A stretch of DNA of 64,000 nt, taken from the NCBI RefSeq assembly GCF_963855985.1, contig NC_087093.1:13965001-14029000 (forward strand), written 5' to 3'. The notes below the pieces were generated by a model. It saw nothing but the letters and a program-made list of their open reading frames with translations. It did not search any database and was not told the origin of the DNA. Below, piece after piece: positions 10,122 to 21,097 of this stretch. Numbering within the stretch: the stretch's first letter is position 1; the number at the start of each line of letters is the position of its first letter. The position numbers were made by a program, and so were the translations under genes. The stretch comes from Ostrinia nubilalis. Taxonomy: Eukaryota; Arthropoda; Insecta; Lepidoptera; Crambidae.

Positions 10122-11039
10122 GGCTTGGTATTTCTGCTAAAGTAGGTATTTCGCGCTGTCAAAATCTGCGCGCGCAATACTTCGCCGAAGACAGCGCGCC
10201 AAAGAGCTCTCGCGGCTACACAGTATAGAAATACGCACTTAGAAATACGCAGTTGGTTAGGTTAGGTTGACTTCCTTCCGTTCAAGCGTCACACTCACAG
10301 CACTTTCTAATACAAATCATATCCAAATGATACAAATTAAAACAACTTTCCAAAATTTTTGGGAATATATTTTAGAATCGAATAAATATGGAATATAACT
10401 GCCAAAGTAAACACGGTTCAAAGAGGCGTGGCGTCACCCGACCCTCCGGAAGTTCCGCGCGGGCTAAAAGAATTTCAAGATTACGTCACCCGACCTATCG
10501 GTAGATCCTCGGGAGCTTGAGCGATTGGAAAAACATTTTATGATCAGTTACTCGTAGTAGCGATTATTTAGAGCTTGGATAATAAATTATAGTTGTTGCA
10601 ATTCACAAAGCTTTGCATGTGGTTAATTACATTAATCAGTACATGCATCAATTTTGTTCAGTCTTTTTGTTTATTAATAAATAAAAATATCATACTAAAA
10701 TTGCATACATATTTGTTTGTATTGGTCTGGGTGTTTTCTTTCCATAATTTATTTATAACGTATGTACGGGGCTCTGTATCGAAAATCACTATGAGCAATA
10801 AGCATCACACACGGTTACCTGGAGTGCATTACCGCAGCAAAAAGCTTGCCATCTTAAATGAACGGTATAATATCGAGGTTTCGTCAGTACAGTTGCGAAC
10901 AAAGGTGTTTGTGTAGTGTAGTTGAGTTGAGAGGTCAGATTATTGAAATAATAAAACGATCATTTTATTTTTTAAATACATTTTAAAAATAATTTACATT
11001 ACAGATAACAATGAGAGGATGACATTGCAAGGTGGTGCC

Positions 11040-11680
11040 AGTCCAGTCTTAAATCCGTTGATATATGCTGCATCTGCCATGTTTTTGGCTAAAAGATTCT
11101 TCTATCTTGCAGTTTAGACTTTTATTACAGACCTCAGACAGTATTTTTGGAAAACTTTTACGCATGGTGGATGAAGGGACGCTCGAGAGACTCAAGTCTA
11201 GAAGGAGTCATATGAACTCCAAGTTTTAAATCCGTTGACATCTGCTGCATCTGCCATCTTTTTGGCTAGAAGATTCTTCTGTCTTGCAGCTTAGACCTTT
11301 AGCTACAGACCTTAGACAGTATTTTGTGAAAATTCTTACGCATGGTGGAGGAAGGGACGCTCTAGACACTCAACTCTACAAGGAGTCACATGAACTCCAG
11401 TTTTAAATCCGTTGACATCTGCTGCATCTGCCATCTTTTTGGCTAGTAGATTCTTCTATCTTGCAGCTTAGTCCTTTAGCTACAGACCTTAGACAGTATT
11501 TTTGTGAAAATTCTTACGCATGGTGGAGGAAGGGACGCTCTAGAGACTCAAGTCTACAAGGAGTCATATGAACTCCAGTTTTAAATCCGTTGACATCTGC
11601 TGCATCTGCCATCTTTTTGGCTAGAAGATTCTTCTATCTTACAGCTTAGACCTTTAGCTACAGACCTTAGACAGTATTTT
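11040..11680. repeat. 178-bp tandem repeat (about 3.6 units)
   Basis: The sequence ttaaatccgttgacatctgc recurs at 11049, 11226, 11403 and 11581 (period 177-178). Each unit also holds acgcatggtggaggaaggga. Copy B of the element has only about two units (39590-39950), so the array length varies between copies. Confidence 0.9.
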
Positions 11681-11913
11681 TTATTATTTATTTGTGTCAG
11701 TGTGCTCTTCTAAAGAGTGTAAGATGATTGTATGTAGGTACTATTAAAATGTAATTTTAACTCATTGGTTTTGTCTCATATTTGAGGAATGTACTATATA
11801 TCATGAGTAGAGTCTTCGTTTAAAAGGATGCGAACGATTTAAATTTCAATAGGTAGACAAAATTGATAATTCTTATTTATCAAAAATTTTAGCTTTCTAT
11901 AGTAACACTGATA

Positions 11914-12079
11914 TTATTATACTGTGACTCATCAAAGTCATCATTGTCAAAAATATTGACAAATCGCGAACTGTCACGGCCAAAAAACTGACACGCGTCC
12001 GTCCTCCGTAAGCGCCACCGCGCGACTGATTGAGATTGTCCAAGCCGTCATGGACGATTTTTTCCACATTTTTTAACAT
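11914..12079 (-). CDS. Conserved short ORF in the TTAA element, copy A
   Basis: Begins MLKNVEKIVHDGLDNLNQS and continues for 56 codons identical in copy B (from 30581), after which the frames diverge because copy B is interrupted. I recognise no domain. Identity at DNA level is also nearly complete here, so conservation may only reflect recent copying; it is not proof of selection. Confidence 0.3.
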
Positions 12080-12469
12080 AGTAACTAAATAAGACGCAAT
12101 ATAAAAATTTCATCCGTTAAAAGCCCTCAAGTTATTTCTGAACTTTAATTTAGTAAAAGATTTAGAATCTCAAATCGCTTATTTTAAAAATAAAACCATA
12201 AATAGAAAACGAATAGAGGTAACTTTGGGAATTTATTCTATCGAGTCAACTTCATCAAATCGTGTTTCCATCCGTTAATAGCCCTAGAAAATATCCTCAA
12301 CTATGCCCAATAAAAATCTTAGCCTTTAATTTTACTGTTTAGTACCTCAAAAATGAAAAATGAAAACCTCATTTTCGCCATTTTCTCTGCTACCCGGCCT
12401 TAAAGCAAAAAAGGGTAGCGCATTTTCTTACATAACTTTTCAATTCCTATCATTGGAGGTCCGAAAATA

Positions 12470-12780
12470 TTTATCATACAATTTGATACCATAATGATCA
12501 TTCTTCATAAAAAATTTAAAACCTACATATTTAAAAACATAATCATTGATATTCATAATATCACTAATCATACACTTAGTTTTTACTAATATTTGTTTTC
12601 ATATATTTTTCTATACTAATGATCGAAACTCATAATCATTCGAATAAATAACTATAATATTCATAAATGTGATGTATCCTAATATTTGTTTTCATAAATT
12701 TATTACTCATAAGTGTATTTATCCATATTATTGAAAATCATGATGTCTATATTCGTATTAAATCGTATTTTAACATTAAA
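12470..12780. repeat. TCATA-rich AT tract
   Basis: Many irregular repeats of ttcataa, tcatac and aatcat on the plus strand. The complementary motif (ttatgaa, gtatga) is enriched at 15000-15220. The two tracts thus mirror each other around 13.2-15.0 kb, and may be subterminal regions of one element. Confidence 0.5.
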
Positions 12781-12829
12781 TTAATTTGAAATGGTCCAAA
12801 ACAGGCAATATTTTGTGCCACAAAACTAA

Positions 12830-13130
12830 CGTGACAGAAACGAATCGCTGCAAAACCGACTCCACGTAGTCTTGTCTGCCCTACCCCTAGAGTGTAATTT
12901 AAAAGCCGGAGGCGCGGAGGGAGGGCAGCCCTCGCCCGCTGTAACGAGGCTCAGGCGCCCGGGTGAGCTGGAGCGGCTGAGGCTGGTCGCCGAGGCGCCG
13001 AAGGCGCCGATGGCGATCCAAAAAGCCGAAGCTGCGGAAGCAAGCGTGGGTGCCTGAGCCTCGTTACGCAAGGGCGGAAGGGCTGCACATCCCGCAGCGC
13101 CGGAGACGAGGAGATACCAATGCATGCTGC
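12830..13130. other. GC-rich segment with internal inverted repeat
   Basis: Abrupt GC-rich island within AT-rich DNA. taacgaggctcaggcgc (about 12942) is mirrored by gcctgagcctcgtta (about 13052). Open frames on both strands are low-complexity and overlap each other, so they are probably not coding. Could be a MITE or a fragment of captured host DNA. Confidence 0.4.
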
Positions 13131-13247
13131 ATGCTCTGCATGCTTATCTACTCTATTAAATTATATATGATTTTTTTAAAGATACGAGTATGTCTGTTAT
13201 AAAGTAAATTATTCTGAACAACAACATTATGAGTTGAAGTATGTTCT

Positions 13248-14986
13248 TATATAAGGTGTTATTTTTTATACTGACCATACTTTACCAACGCATCTAATAA
13301 AATCATACAAATACAACCCAAGTGTTTTAAAAAAAAAATTCAGGCTAGTTTTCGAGTAAAATGACAAAGAATGTTTCGAAAAAAATAAAAAATAAATCAT
13401 CCTTTGAGCGCGGTGAGTATTCGTTTACGCACTATCGTAGTAGTCGGCCGAGGGCAACGACCGCTGCCACGTGCCGCGCCGCGTGAGTCGGCCATATTGA
13501 TATCGCTGCCAGTCGCTCCGCGCCCACAGCGCGCGCCGAGCCGCCGATCGGCATGCGGGAGCGCAACAACATAAATAATCGTCCCAGTCCGTCCAATGCG
13601 CCCAAACGTATTGCAGTGTATGTGCGAGTTATTACAATGCCGCGCTTGATCAATAACAAAACGCAGGTGAAATTATGTTTCGGGCACACTAACTGGCCGA
13701 CGAGAAACATTGACGAGTCGAAAACCTTCACACCTTGCTTGTTTGGAGCCGCGCAGCGCTTCAGGGAGCGCAGCCGTATCCTGACTTGACGAGATCCCGT
13801 GCGCTTCGAGGACGAAGTTCTGGATTTCAATTTCAATCACCGGCACAGTGCTGGCGGTACCCAGATGCCGCAGCGGCGCCGCAGACGGCGGCTTTTGCGT
13901 AAAAATACGGAATGCCTTATCAAGGAGTTGTTGCCAGAGGGCCACGACCGCGACCGAGTTCTATCGATGGATATTGCGGAAGTCTACCTAGGTACATACC
14001 TACAGTGTGATTTGGACAGATGAGTGCTTGTTTACGCGAAAGGGACTTTTTCCGTAAAAAAGTTAGTGCGCGAATTGTGAATACAACATCCGACGTGGTG
14101 TCTAGTGAACAGCAAGCAAGTGTGCAGCCCGAAAGCATTACCTCAATTCGATCGTGGCTAGATTAGACAGTGCAAGACAGTGTTTACGTGAACATTCAAC
14201 AAAGGCTTGACGTTCAAAATGTATTGTGATTAGTGTAATAATAACCTAGGAACTTTAAATAACAACATTCAAAATAGGTAAATGTGTGAATAAGTAAAAT
14301 CAATGAATCTAAAGTGTGATGGCAAATCATAATTTAGGAATTAAAACCAGGAAAATTGATCAGTGAGTTTTATTTACAACACATATTCATATTCAATATT
14401 AGGGTGCATTTCCACTGAAGCGAAGCGAAGTAGTAATAGGTATGTGCCTATCAATTTTTTATTACGTCTCTAAATAAATTGCGTAGGCATTACAAAACCG
14501 TAGATATTGAATTCCAATTTCTATCCTTTTTTAAATTTCTAGTTTAACGCGGATGATTCGCCTCGGTTCGTTGGAAAAGTCCCCCGCTATTACACTAATG
14601 AAAATACACTTATTTACCTACTTATGTGGCTAGATTTTGTTTCTCCCAGCGCGTAGTACCTATTAACATGACGTAACATCGTACATACTCACGAGTGATA
14701 ATTTTTGGTAACGTAGGTTTAGTGTAATCTAACCTTTATGTGTGTGAACGTTGAATGAACGCGCGCGGCCATTGTTCGTACTCGTATGAATGAAATGAGT
14801 AAAGAAAGAGAGAGAGGCAGTGAGTGAAGACAGGATGGTTGTAAAAATAATATCTTTTTTTTGTTAGGAAAAGTAAAAACAAAAACTAGCCTGAATTTTT
14901 TTTTAAAAACACTAGGGTTGTATTTGTATGATTTTATTAGATGCGTTGGTAAAGTATGATCAGTATAAAAAATAACACCTTATATA
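13248..14986. mobile_element. Long-inverted-repeat element enclosing a GC-rich core
   Basis: Arms 13248-13352 and 14882-14986 are about 105-bp inverted repeats with only a few mismatches, ending tatataaggtg on the outside and ctagcctgaa inside. Between them lies 1.5 kb, much of it GC-rich (13430-14180). The sequence aacaacattat stands left of the left arm (about 13220) and right of the right arm (about 14989), a possible long target duplication. However, 17 unpaired bases separate it from the left arm. Long arms around foreign-looking DNA recall Pack-MULE-type elements; this assignment is tentative. Confidence 0.5.
13430..14180. other. GC-rich core, possible captured exon or promoter
   Basis: Base composition differs sharply from the surroundings. 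A plus-strand frame at 13799-14023 reads plausibly (FEDEVLDFNFNHR, then an Arg run, then LIKELLPEGHDRDRVLSMD) but has no convincing splice sites. A minus-strand frame (13432-13836) overlaps its start. No domain recognised. Could be a 5' exon and promoter of a host gene, either in place or captured between the inverted repeats. Confidence 0.3.
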
Positions 14987-15500
14987 GTAACAACATTATT
15001 AATTAAAACAATATGATCAATGAATGTTATGAAGAAAAAAGATCTGAAAATAAAAATTATGTATTTTAAATGGTTCTTGGTAGTAACAGTATTGATAAAA
15101 AAATTATGATCACTAACTGTTATGAGCTCCGATGGTAGTAATAAAAATGTATGAATAAAAAAAGTATGAAAAATAAAATTATGAAGAGAGATTATTATGA
15201 ACACAAATCGGTAGTAAGACAAAGAATAGGATTTAGAATTTTATGTGAGCCAATATAGAACCGCAAAAAAGACTTGTGCAAAAGTCGTAAAACTCTTAAA
15301 TCATGAAAATGTTCTTCCATAACATTTTAAAGTGTCAATTATACTGCAAAAATTACACATCGGAAAACATCGCAGTTCCACTGCATAAAACACCAAACCG
15401 CGTTAATTTTGTATCTGCTAATAAATTTATTGTAATTATACCCGCTGCTGGGGCAATTTTAATTAAAATAAATACTTTGAGCTCTTCGCAGTCAGTAAAA

Positions 15501-15809
15501 TCCCATCAAAAACAATACTTGTCAAAAAAACCAAGTCTCGCAACTCAGTTGTTCTACGGTAAAAAGTTGTGAGATCCATGTAATACCAAGTCCAGGCCAG
15601 GAAATCTTTAATTAACGTTTTACATAAATTATTGACTTGGCCATCGCACTAAATAATTTAATTTACACGTGTTTTCATGCGATGGCCAAGTCAATATATT
15701 TATGTAAAACGTTAATTAAAGATTTCCTGGCCTGGACTTGGTATTACATGGATCTCACAACTTTTTACCGTAGACTTGGTTTTTTTGACAAGTATTGTTT
15801 TTGATGGGA
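15501..15809. repeat. Long hairpin (about 130-bp arms)
   Basis: 15501-15648 and 15678-15809 are near-perfect inverted repeats (gccaggaaatctttaattaa with its complement), with a loop of about 29 bases. The left arm has a roughly 18-base insertion (around tcgcaactcagttgttc). Foldback-type repeat. Confidence 0.85.
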
Positions 15810-15811
15810 TC

Positions 15812-16024
15812 TCATTTCTTTTTGTATTTTGTAGACAGCAGTTATGTATCTAGAAAACTGGACCGAAATTGAAAAATTTTACTCGACTTGGCGGTTGCAC
15901 TACCGTGCCCCCAAATATCATTTCTTTTTGTATTTTGTAGACAGCAGTTATGTATCTAGAAAACTGGACCGAAATTGAAAAATTTTACTCGACTTGGCGG
16001 TTGCACTACCGTGTGCCCCCAAAT
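15812..16024. repeat. 106-bp direct tandem duplication
   Basis: tcatttctttttgtattttg starts at 15812 and again at 15918. The two units differ by a single GT step near the end (accgtgccccc versus accgtgtgccccc). It is part of a larger dispersed repeat that continues to about 16410. Confidence 0.85.
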
Positions 16025-16410
16025 ATTTTAGTTTTTCCTTGATTCATACACCAAACACTACTTATATTCCAAATTTGAAGCTTCTAGGTCTGCTAGAAGT
16101 GCCTTAGAGTTTTGATGATCGGTGAGTCAGTGAGTCAGTCAGTGAGTCAGTCAGTGAGTGACAAAATTAAGTAACTTTGACCCGTTATAATTCTTAAACT
16201 ACTGGTTCAAATTGAATGAAATTTTAAATATACCGTGTCTTTACAATGCCTGCATAGCTAATGAAAATTCAGCCTTCTAGTTTTATCCACAACGAAGTTA
16301 CAGGCGGTCGAAAATGGCCTGAATTGCTTCGAGAAAAGGATGGTACGGCCGTGCCGCTTTTTTGCTCGACTTGGTGGGGGCACTGCCGTGCCCCCAGATA
16401 ACCGGTACAC
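16025..16410 (+). repeat. Dispersed repeat with GTGAGTCA microsatellite
   Basis: Contains repeated gtgagtcagtcagtgag (about 16124-16160) followed by a conserved-looking stretch around gacccgttataattcttaaa. It closes with a cgacttggtgggggcac block resembling the end of the upstream duplicated unit. Typical of non-coding lepidopteran interspersed repeats; family unknown to me. Confidence 0.45.
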
Positions 16411-16587
16411 GGAACACTAGCTGTGTTATGAGCTTTAATTTAGGTTCCATTACGTTTGATGATAGTATGGGAATTTATATAAAAGTATTTAAAATGTAGT
16501 TCGATTCCTTTTGAACGACGTTTTGTAATATGCACCTTAGAAGTTCAGAAATCGGGAAATGAGACTAGATGAAATGTACATCATAAA

Positions 16588-16815
16588 TGATCATCATCAT
16601 CAACAGCCCTTTACAGTCCAATGCTGGACTATGAGCCGATGGTTTTGCCATAATTCCCACGCTTGGCAGGCGGGTTGGAGATCGCACTTTAAAAGATTGA
16701 TGTTTTTCAGAGAGCGCTGCTGCCCGTTCTTTGTTTGATGTGTAGTCCCTAAGTCGCCTCTTACGACGACACCCAAATTCAGTATCAATCGTTTTCTGTA
16801 TTTAGAAATCACGAA
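16588..16815 (-). repeat. SINE/LINE 3' fragment with TGA-repeat tail
   Basis: On the minus strand it ends in ggactgtaaagggctgttga followed by (TGA)n, a tail type common in lepidopteran retroposons. About 220 bases, no ORF of note. Confidence 0.5.
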
Positions 16816-16819
16816 ACAT

Positions 16820-18415
16820 AATATATGATGGAGGTGCCAAGGAGCATGCAGTTATAATCCGACGCGATTACTTATACAACTTTAGAAAATAATTATCCAT
16901 GTTATGTTGTACACTAACACATAAGATATTGTACATTATTTTTGTAAAATTATATCTATTTCCTCACCTAAATAGGACACTAGTTTCTGTCTTGATTTTT
17001 TGTCGTTGATAAAAATATGTAAGTCTAAGTACAAACTTGTGACATAAATGAATGAAAATCTATAATGAAAGCTAGGCTACTTTGTCTAGGGCCACTAGAC
17101 ACGTAAAGAAAACGTATCGTATCCACTTTATCATGACTAATATGATGAGGGCAAAGGAAATGTAATTGCTTCAGCAATGTGGTCACATAACTAATTGCCT
17201 TGATCGGTATCGGCCGATACGCTAATAGCTGTGATTTATCATATGACCGCCACTTGGCACGGTGGGAACGTTTACACGGAATATTTCGATACTGTTTCAC
17301 TGGTGGTAACTTGATTGTGGTTGTTATCTTTCTCCACTCATTAAAGAGATTTCGCATTGAAGAACTTACTCAACTACTTGCTTTAAATGCAATTGAACTA
17401 CATAAATGTACAATTGTCCATATTCTCCAGAAATAGTAACTGGGCTTCGAGACGATAATTGATTACAAGCGTTGTGTCCTGATTAGACTGATCTGATGCA
17501 AGCCTGAAAAAATACAGCTAACAAAATCCAAAAAAAAAATAAATAACATCCCAAAAAACCATCACCAGCTAAATATTAGCGGTATCCAGAACGTTGATAG
17601 CGTTTTTTCCTTTTAATCATCAAGCTCAGGCGCTGATCAAGGGCCCGATCACCTGGTTACCACTATTCTCAATGATGCGTATGGTAAGCTCAGTAAAATA
17701 CTTGGTGACCTACTAGTTGAAATGTCAAAATAAGTAGCAAATACTTTTAATTTCATGACGTCATCTCCCGTTCATTGATCAAGATCAGTCTCACTACTAA
17801 AACCAGAAGCTAAACTCAGCTCAATACCTTTTAAGCGAACCCTTTTAATGTAAAGTCAAATCTTTTAGATCCCATTAATTACTTACCTCACATCCTCAAT
17901 CTTGCCAATTTAAATCTCGGAGGCTTTAGGTACTTCCAAAAGTGCTATCATGCGAAAGTTAATGGAATTTACAAATCAAAAATCAGATTCGCCCTTTCAA
18001 AGGGACGAGAATTGTTTCACTCCCGGCAAGATTTGATTTTCAACGGGGTGATAGGGATGTGCGAGGTATTAGGACTTACTTAGAGAAGGGAACTTAATTA
18101 ACGTGTTGAGAACATGAATTTATGAACTGATGCGATCTTCTGCAAGATATCTTGGTTATCAATCGAACTAAATTATTAATGAATTATAATAATGTATGAT
18201 GTATCTTATGATATCGATAGATATCTAATTTAGATAGATTTTGCCGTTCAATTCCTTTTGGTTTTAGAAATACCTACCAAAGACAAGTGGTGTTTTTTAT
18301 AACTATTTTCGTAGGTACTTACATATTTTGTGTGATCTCTTTACTGATGTAGATCCAATCGATCTGTGGGTCAATTTTCATCTAAATCAACCCCTGAATA
18401 ATGTTGATGCAAAAC
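16820..18415. other. No gene seen
   Basis: AT-rich DNA without a recognisable coding region or strong repeat. Overlapping frames at 17025-17436 on both strands look like chance. Confidence 0.45.
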
Positions 18416-18790
18416 TAAGTTAATCTCTACATAGTATAGAGCAATGTCGCTTTTGATGTCTGTCCCTATGTATGCTCAGATTTTTAAAACTACGCAACGG
18501 ATTTTGATGCGGTTTTCTTTCTTCTTTTTTTCGTGTAGACAACAAACCTACACAGTGTCAGCCCAAAACTCCGCCACAAGAGTGGCGTTGTCAGTAGCAC
18601 TCATCAAATCCTCCTGAGTGCAGTTGCTTGGGCACTCAGGGCATGACATCAGGTGCTTCATCGACTGGGGAACAAAACCGCACCTGCACTCCATGTTTAA
18701 GCCATCCAAGAATCAAGGCGGTTTTCTTTAATAAGTAGGATATTGTGATATTCAAGAGAAAAATCTGTCGCAAGGCACATCCCTACGTTG
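18415..18790 (+). repeat. Dispersed repeat interrupted by a LINE fragment
   Basis: atagagcaatgtcgcttttg and aaactacgcaacggattttg mark a common insect interspersed repeat. It continues after the LINE insertion as gcggttttctttaataagta (18718 onward). Confidence 0.45.
18521..18717 (-). pseudogene. LINE C-terminal zinc-motif fragment
   Basis: The minus strand reads MECRCGFVPQSMKHLMSCPE, then CPSNCTQEDLMSAT and AEFWADTV before a stop, followed by a T-rich tail on the plus strand. The Cys/His pattern after the polymerase region is typical of several non-LTR reverse transcriptases. The fragment is flanked by the 12-bp direct repeat gcggttttcttt (18509-18520 and 18718-18729), a clear target duplication. 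Strongly 5'-truncated. Confidence 0.75.
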
Positions 18791-19137
18791 ATTCCAAGGA
18801 GTGGACTAAAATGAAAACGCAATTTATCTTTCTTCAGTCGTCGCGTTGGAATACTCAGGATTATTTTTATGGAGCTCCCAACACCTGTTCGCTATATTTT
18901 GAATCGTGAATCATCTTCAGTTTTATGTCTATTTTATTGCTTTTTCTTTTCGGTGTTTAAGTTTATTCGGGGGAAGTGACATTTTTGCTTCTGTTTCAAA
19001 CCTTCTAGCTTGTTTACGTAGACTTGTATTTTACTTAGGATTTGTTGCATTTGAGATAGGTGACTTATGATCTTTGTTACATATCTTGTATCTTTATCAT
19101 TATCAATTTAATCTCCAGTAATAGGCTACTCCATTTT

Positions 19138-19390
19138 TGCTAAAATCAAGTGGGCGGGGCACATAGCTCGCAGAGCTGATCGCTGGGGCAGAAAAGTTCT
19201 CGAGGAGTGGCGACTACGGACCGGAAGACGTAGTGTGGGCAAACCCCTCACCAGGTGGACCGACGAACTGGTGAAGGTCGCAGAAATTGCCTGAATGCGG
19301 GCAGCACAGGACCGGTCGTTGTGAAAATCCTTCGAGGTGGCCTTTCTCCAGCAGTGGACGTCATTCGGCTGAATTGGAGGACAACACTAA
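19138..19390 (+). pseudogene. LINE 3' end (QQWTSFG family)
   Basis: Reads IKWAGHIARRADRWGRKVLE, then TGRRSVGKPLTRWTDELVK and a degraded tail ending FLQQWTSFG. Two stop codons are present. 5'-truncated copy of the most frequent LINE in the window. Confidence 0.75.
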
Positions 19391-19985
19391 TTTATAAGCG
19401 AATAGCCTCTTCAGTAGTCATCTCTTACGACATTCACGGTAAGGGTAGGGGTTGTTCTTTTGTACTCTGATGGAACCACATAATATGAGGGAAATTTTAA
19501 ATAACTTTCCGTTAATTAAACCAGTGTGTAGCAAGGAGAAGTAACAGGAACAAAACGTACTGTGTGCCTGGGCTTTATGTTTACGCATTTAATTACTCAT
19601 CACAGCTTTCATTAGCAAGCTAATATGCAATAAATATTAATTTACACAGTAATACAGTTAATTACCCGTCGCAAATCTGTCTGAGCAACAGCCTTAGCTA
19701 ATAAACTTATCTCTATCTTGCTAATTATGAGCCTCATAAAGTTTAATTATGTTTGATTGCGGTATGTACTACATACACGTGGTGTTTACTATAAGTTTAC
19801 TCAAGGTCGTCTTATGTTGAAGGCTTTTACCCATTTTCTAAGACTTCTAAGTCTCGAAAAGCTGTTTAGAATACAAATTCTAACACGCGCGGCGCCGGTA
19901 CCAAATAATTTCAAAATGCGTGCAAAATAGGTAAACACACATGTAAAGTATAATGATATTATTTTATCAATCCATTTTATTAATG

Positions 19986-20610
19986 ACTAGCGGCCGCCCG
20001 CGACTTCGTGCGCGTGGATCTCGTTTTACCCCCCCTTCATCTATCTTACGCGGTTCAGATTTTTTCATACAAATGTTTTTTTCCCGCTAACTCCCGTTCC
20101 CGTGAGAATTTTGCAATATCCTGTTGTAACTAAGCTTTAAGTTTACTAAGGTACCTGCATACCAAATTTCAAGAGTCTATCTTACGCGGTTTAGATTTTT
20201 TTATACAAATGGTTTTTTCCCGCTAACTCCCGTTCCCGTGGGAATTTTGCAATATCCTGTTGTAACTAAGCTTTAAGTTTACTAAGGTACCTGCATGCCA
20301 AATTTCAAGAGTCTATCTTACGCGGTTTAGATTTTTTCATACAAATGTTTTTTCCCACTAACTCCCGTTCCCATGGGAATTTTGCAATATCCTGTTGTAA
20401 CTAAGCTTTAAGTTTACTAAGGTACCTGCATGCCAAATTTCAAGCGTCTAACTTAAGCGGTTTAGATTTTTCGTACAAAAGGATTTTCCCGCTAATTCCC
20501 GTTCCCGTGGGAATTCCTAAGTATCCTATAACCTGCCCAGGAGTATGAAGAATAATTATACCAAGTTTCGTTAAAATCCGTAAAGTGGTTTTTATTTCTA
20601 TAAGGAACAT

Positions 20611-20647
<37 letters not shown>

Positions 20648-20766
20648 AATTTTACTGATTGCATTTTTGGCATCAGTATCGATCACTAATCACCCCCTGA
20701 TAGTTATTTTGAAAATATATTTCATGTACAGAATTGACCTCTCTACAGATTTATTATAAGTATAGA
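19986..20766 (+). repeat. RTE-like LINE 3' region, copy 2, with internal tandem units
   Basis: Starts ctagcggccgcccgcgactt and ends acagatttattataagtata. Includes a long CAGA microsatellite (about 20611-20645) and a block of tandem units. It is similar to 7855-8216 over the last 330 bases. No polymerase coding. Confidence 0.65.
20044..20450 (+). repeat. 136-bp tandem repeat (three units)
   Basis: tcttacgcggttcagattttt and near-identical versions start at 20044, 20180 and 20316. Each unit contains cccgttcccgtgggaatt and aagctttaagtttactaagg. A diverged fourth start lies at 20451. Confidence 0.9.
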
Positions 20767-21010
20767 TATGACAATTAAAATTTAAACCAATTTTCGAGTG
20801 CTTCGCGGAAAGTCTACTCCTACTGATCCCTTGCGATCGACTGAATGAGTTGTTGTATCTTATTCACCAAGCCGTATGTAACAGTAGGCAGGTACGGTAC
20901 ATAGTAGATGTTTTAGAATTTTGGATTTAGGTAAAAAAAGTCTCCACAGGACTAGGAATCTTACATTTTACCTACCGGAGGACGTCTTTGATTGAATCTA
21001 GTACAACATT

Positions 21011-21097
21011 TCAGCCACAGGACGTCCACTGCTGAACATAGGCCTTCCCCAATGACTTCCACATCACACGGTTGGTAGCGGCCTGCGAACCTAGTAC
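21011..21097 (-). pseudogene. LINE 3' end fragment
   Basis: ttcagccacaggacgtccac and gctgaacataggccttcccc are the complement of the QQWTSxG tail. About 85 bases only. Confidence 0.65.

Larger units (their letters stand above)
10122..12399. mobile_element. TTAA-flanked 2.3-kb non-autonomous element, copy A
   Basis: Flanked by TTAA at 10118-10121 and 12400-12403. Ends GGCTTGGTA and, inverted, GGCCGGGTA. A second copy (30264-41230, interrupted) has the same two ends and is also flanked by TTAA, which argues for TTAA target duplication as in piggyBac-type elements. Contents: a GC-richer terminal region (10140-10220), a 178-bp minisatellite (11040-11680) and a conserved 56-codon frame on the minus strand. 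No transposase is visible, so mobilisation in trans would be needed. Confidence 0.75.

Noticed and set aside
10254..10270. ggttaggttagg, a possible telomeric TTAGG repeat
   Set aside because: Only two units, present inside both copies of a transposon, so not telomeric DNA.
10593..10916. 107-codon frame in the TTAA element
   Set aside because: Leucine/Phe-rich AT-driven frame; copy B has indels and substitutions in the same stretch and diverges fully after about 10842, so no sign of coding constraint.
13432..13836. 134-codon minus-strand frame in the GC-rich core
   Set aside because: Overlaps the reverse of an equally long plus-strand frame, is rich in Arg/Ala/Leu as expected from GC-rich DNA, and has no domain or splice context.
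20611..20645. CAGA repeats as a possible CRISPR-like or regulatory array
   Set aside because: Simple microsatellite within an RTE-like 3' region; also present in the copy at about 8083. The window is eukaryotic.
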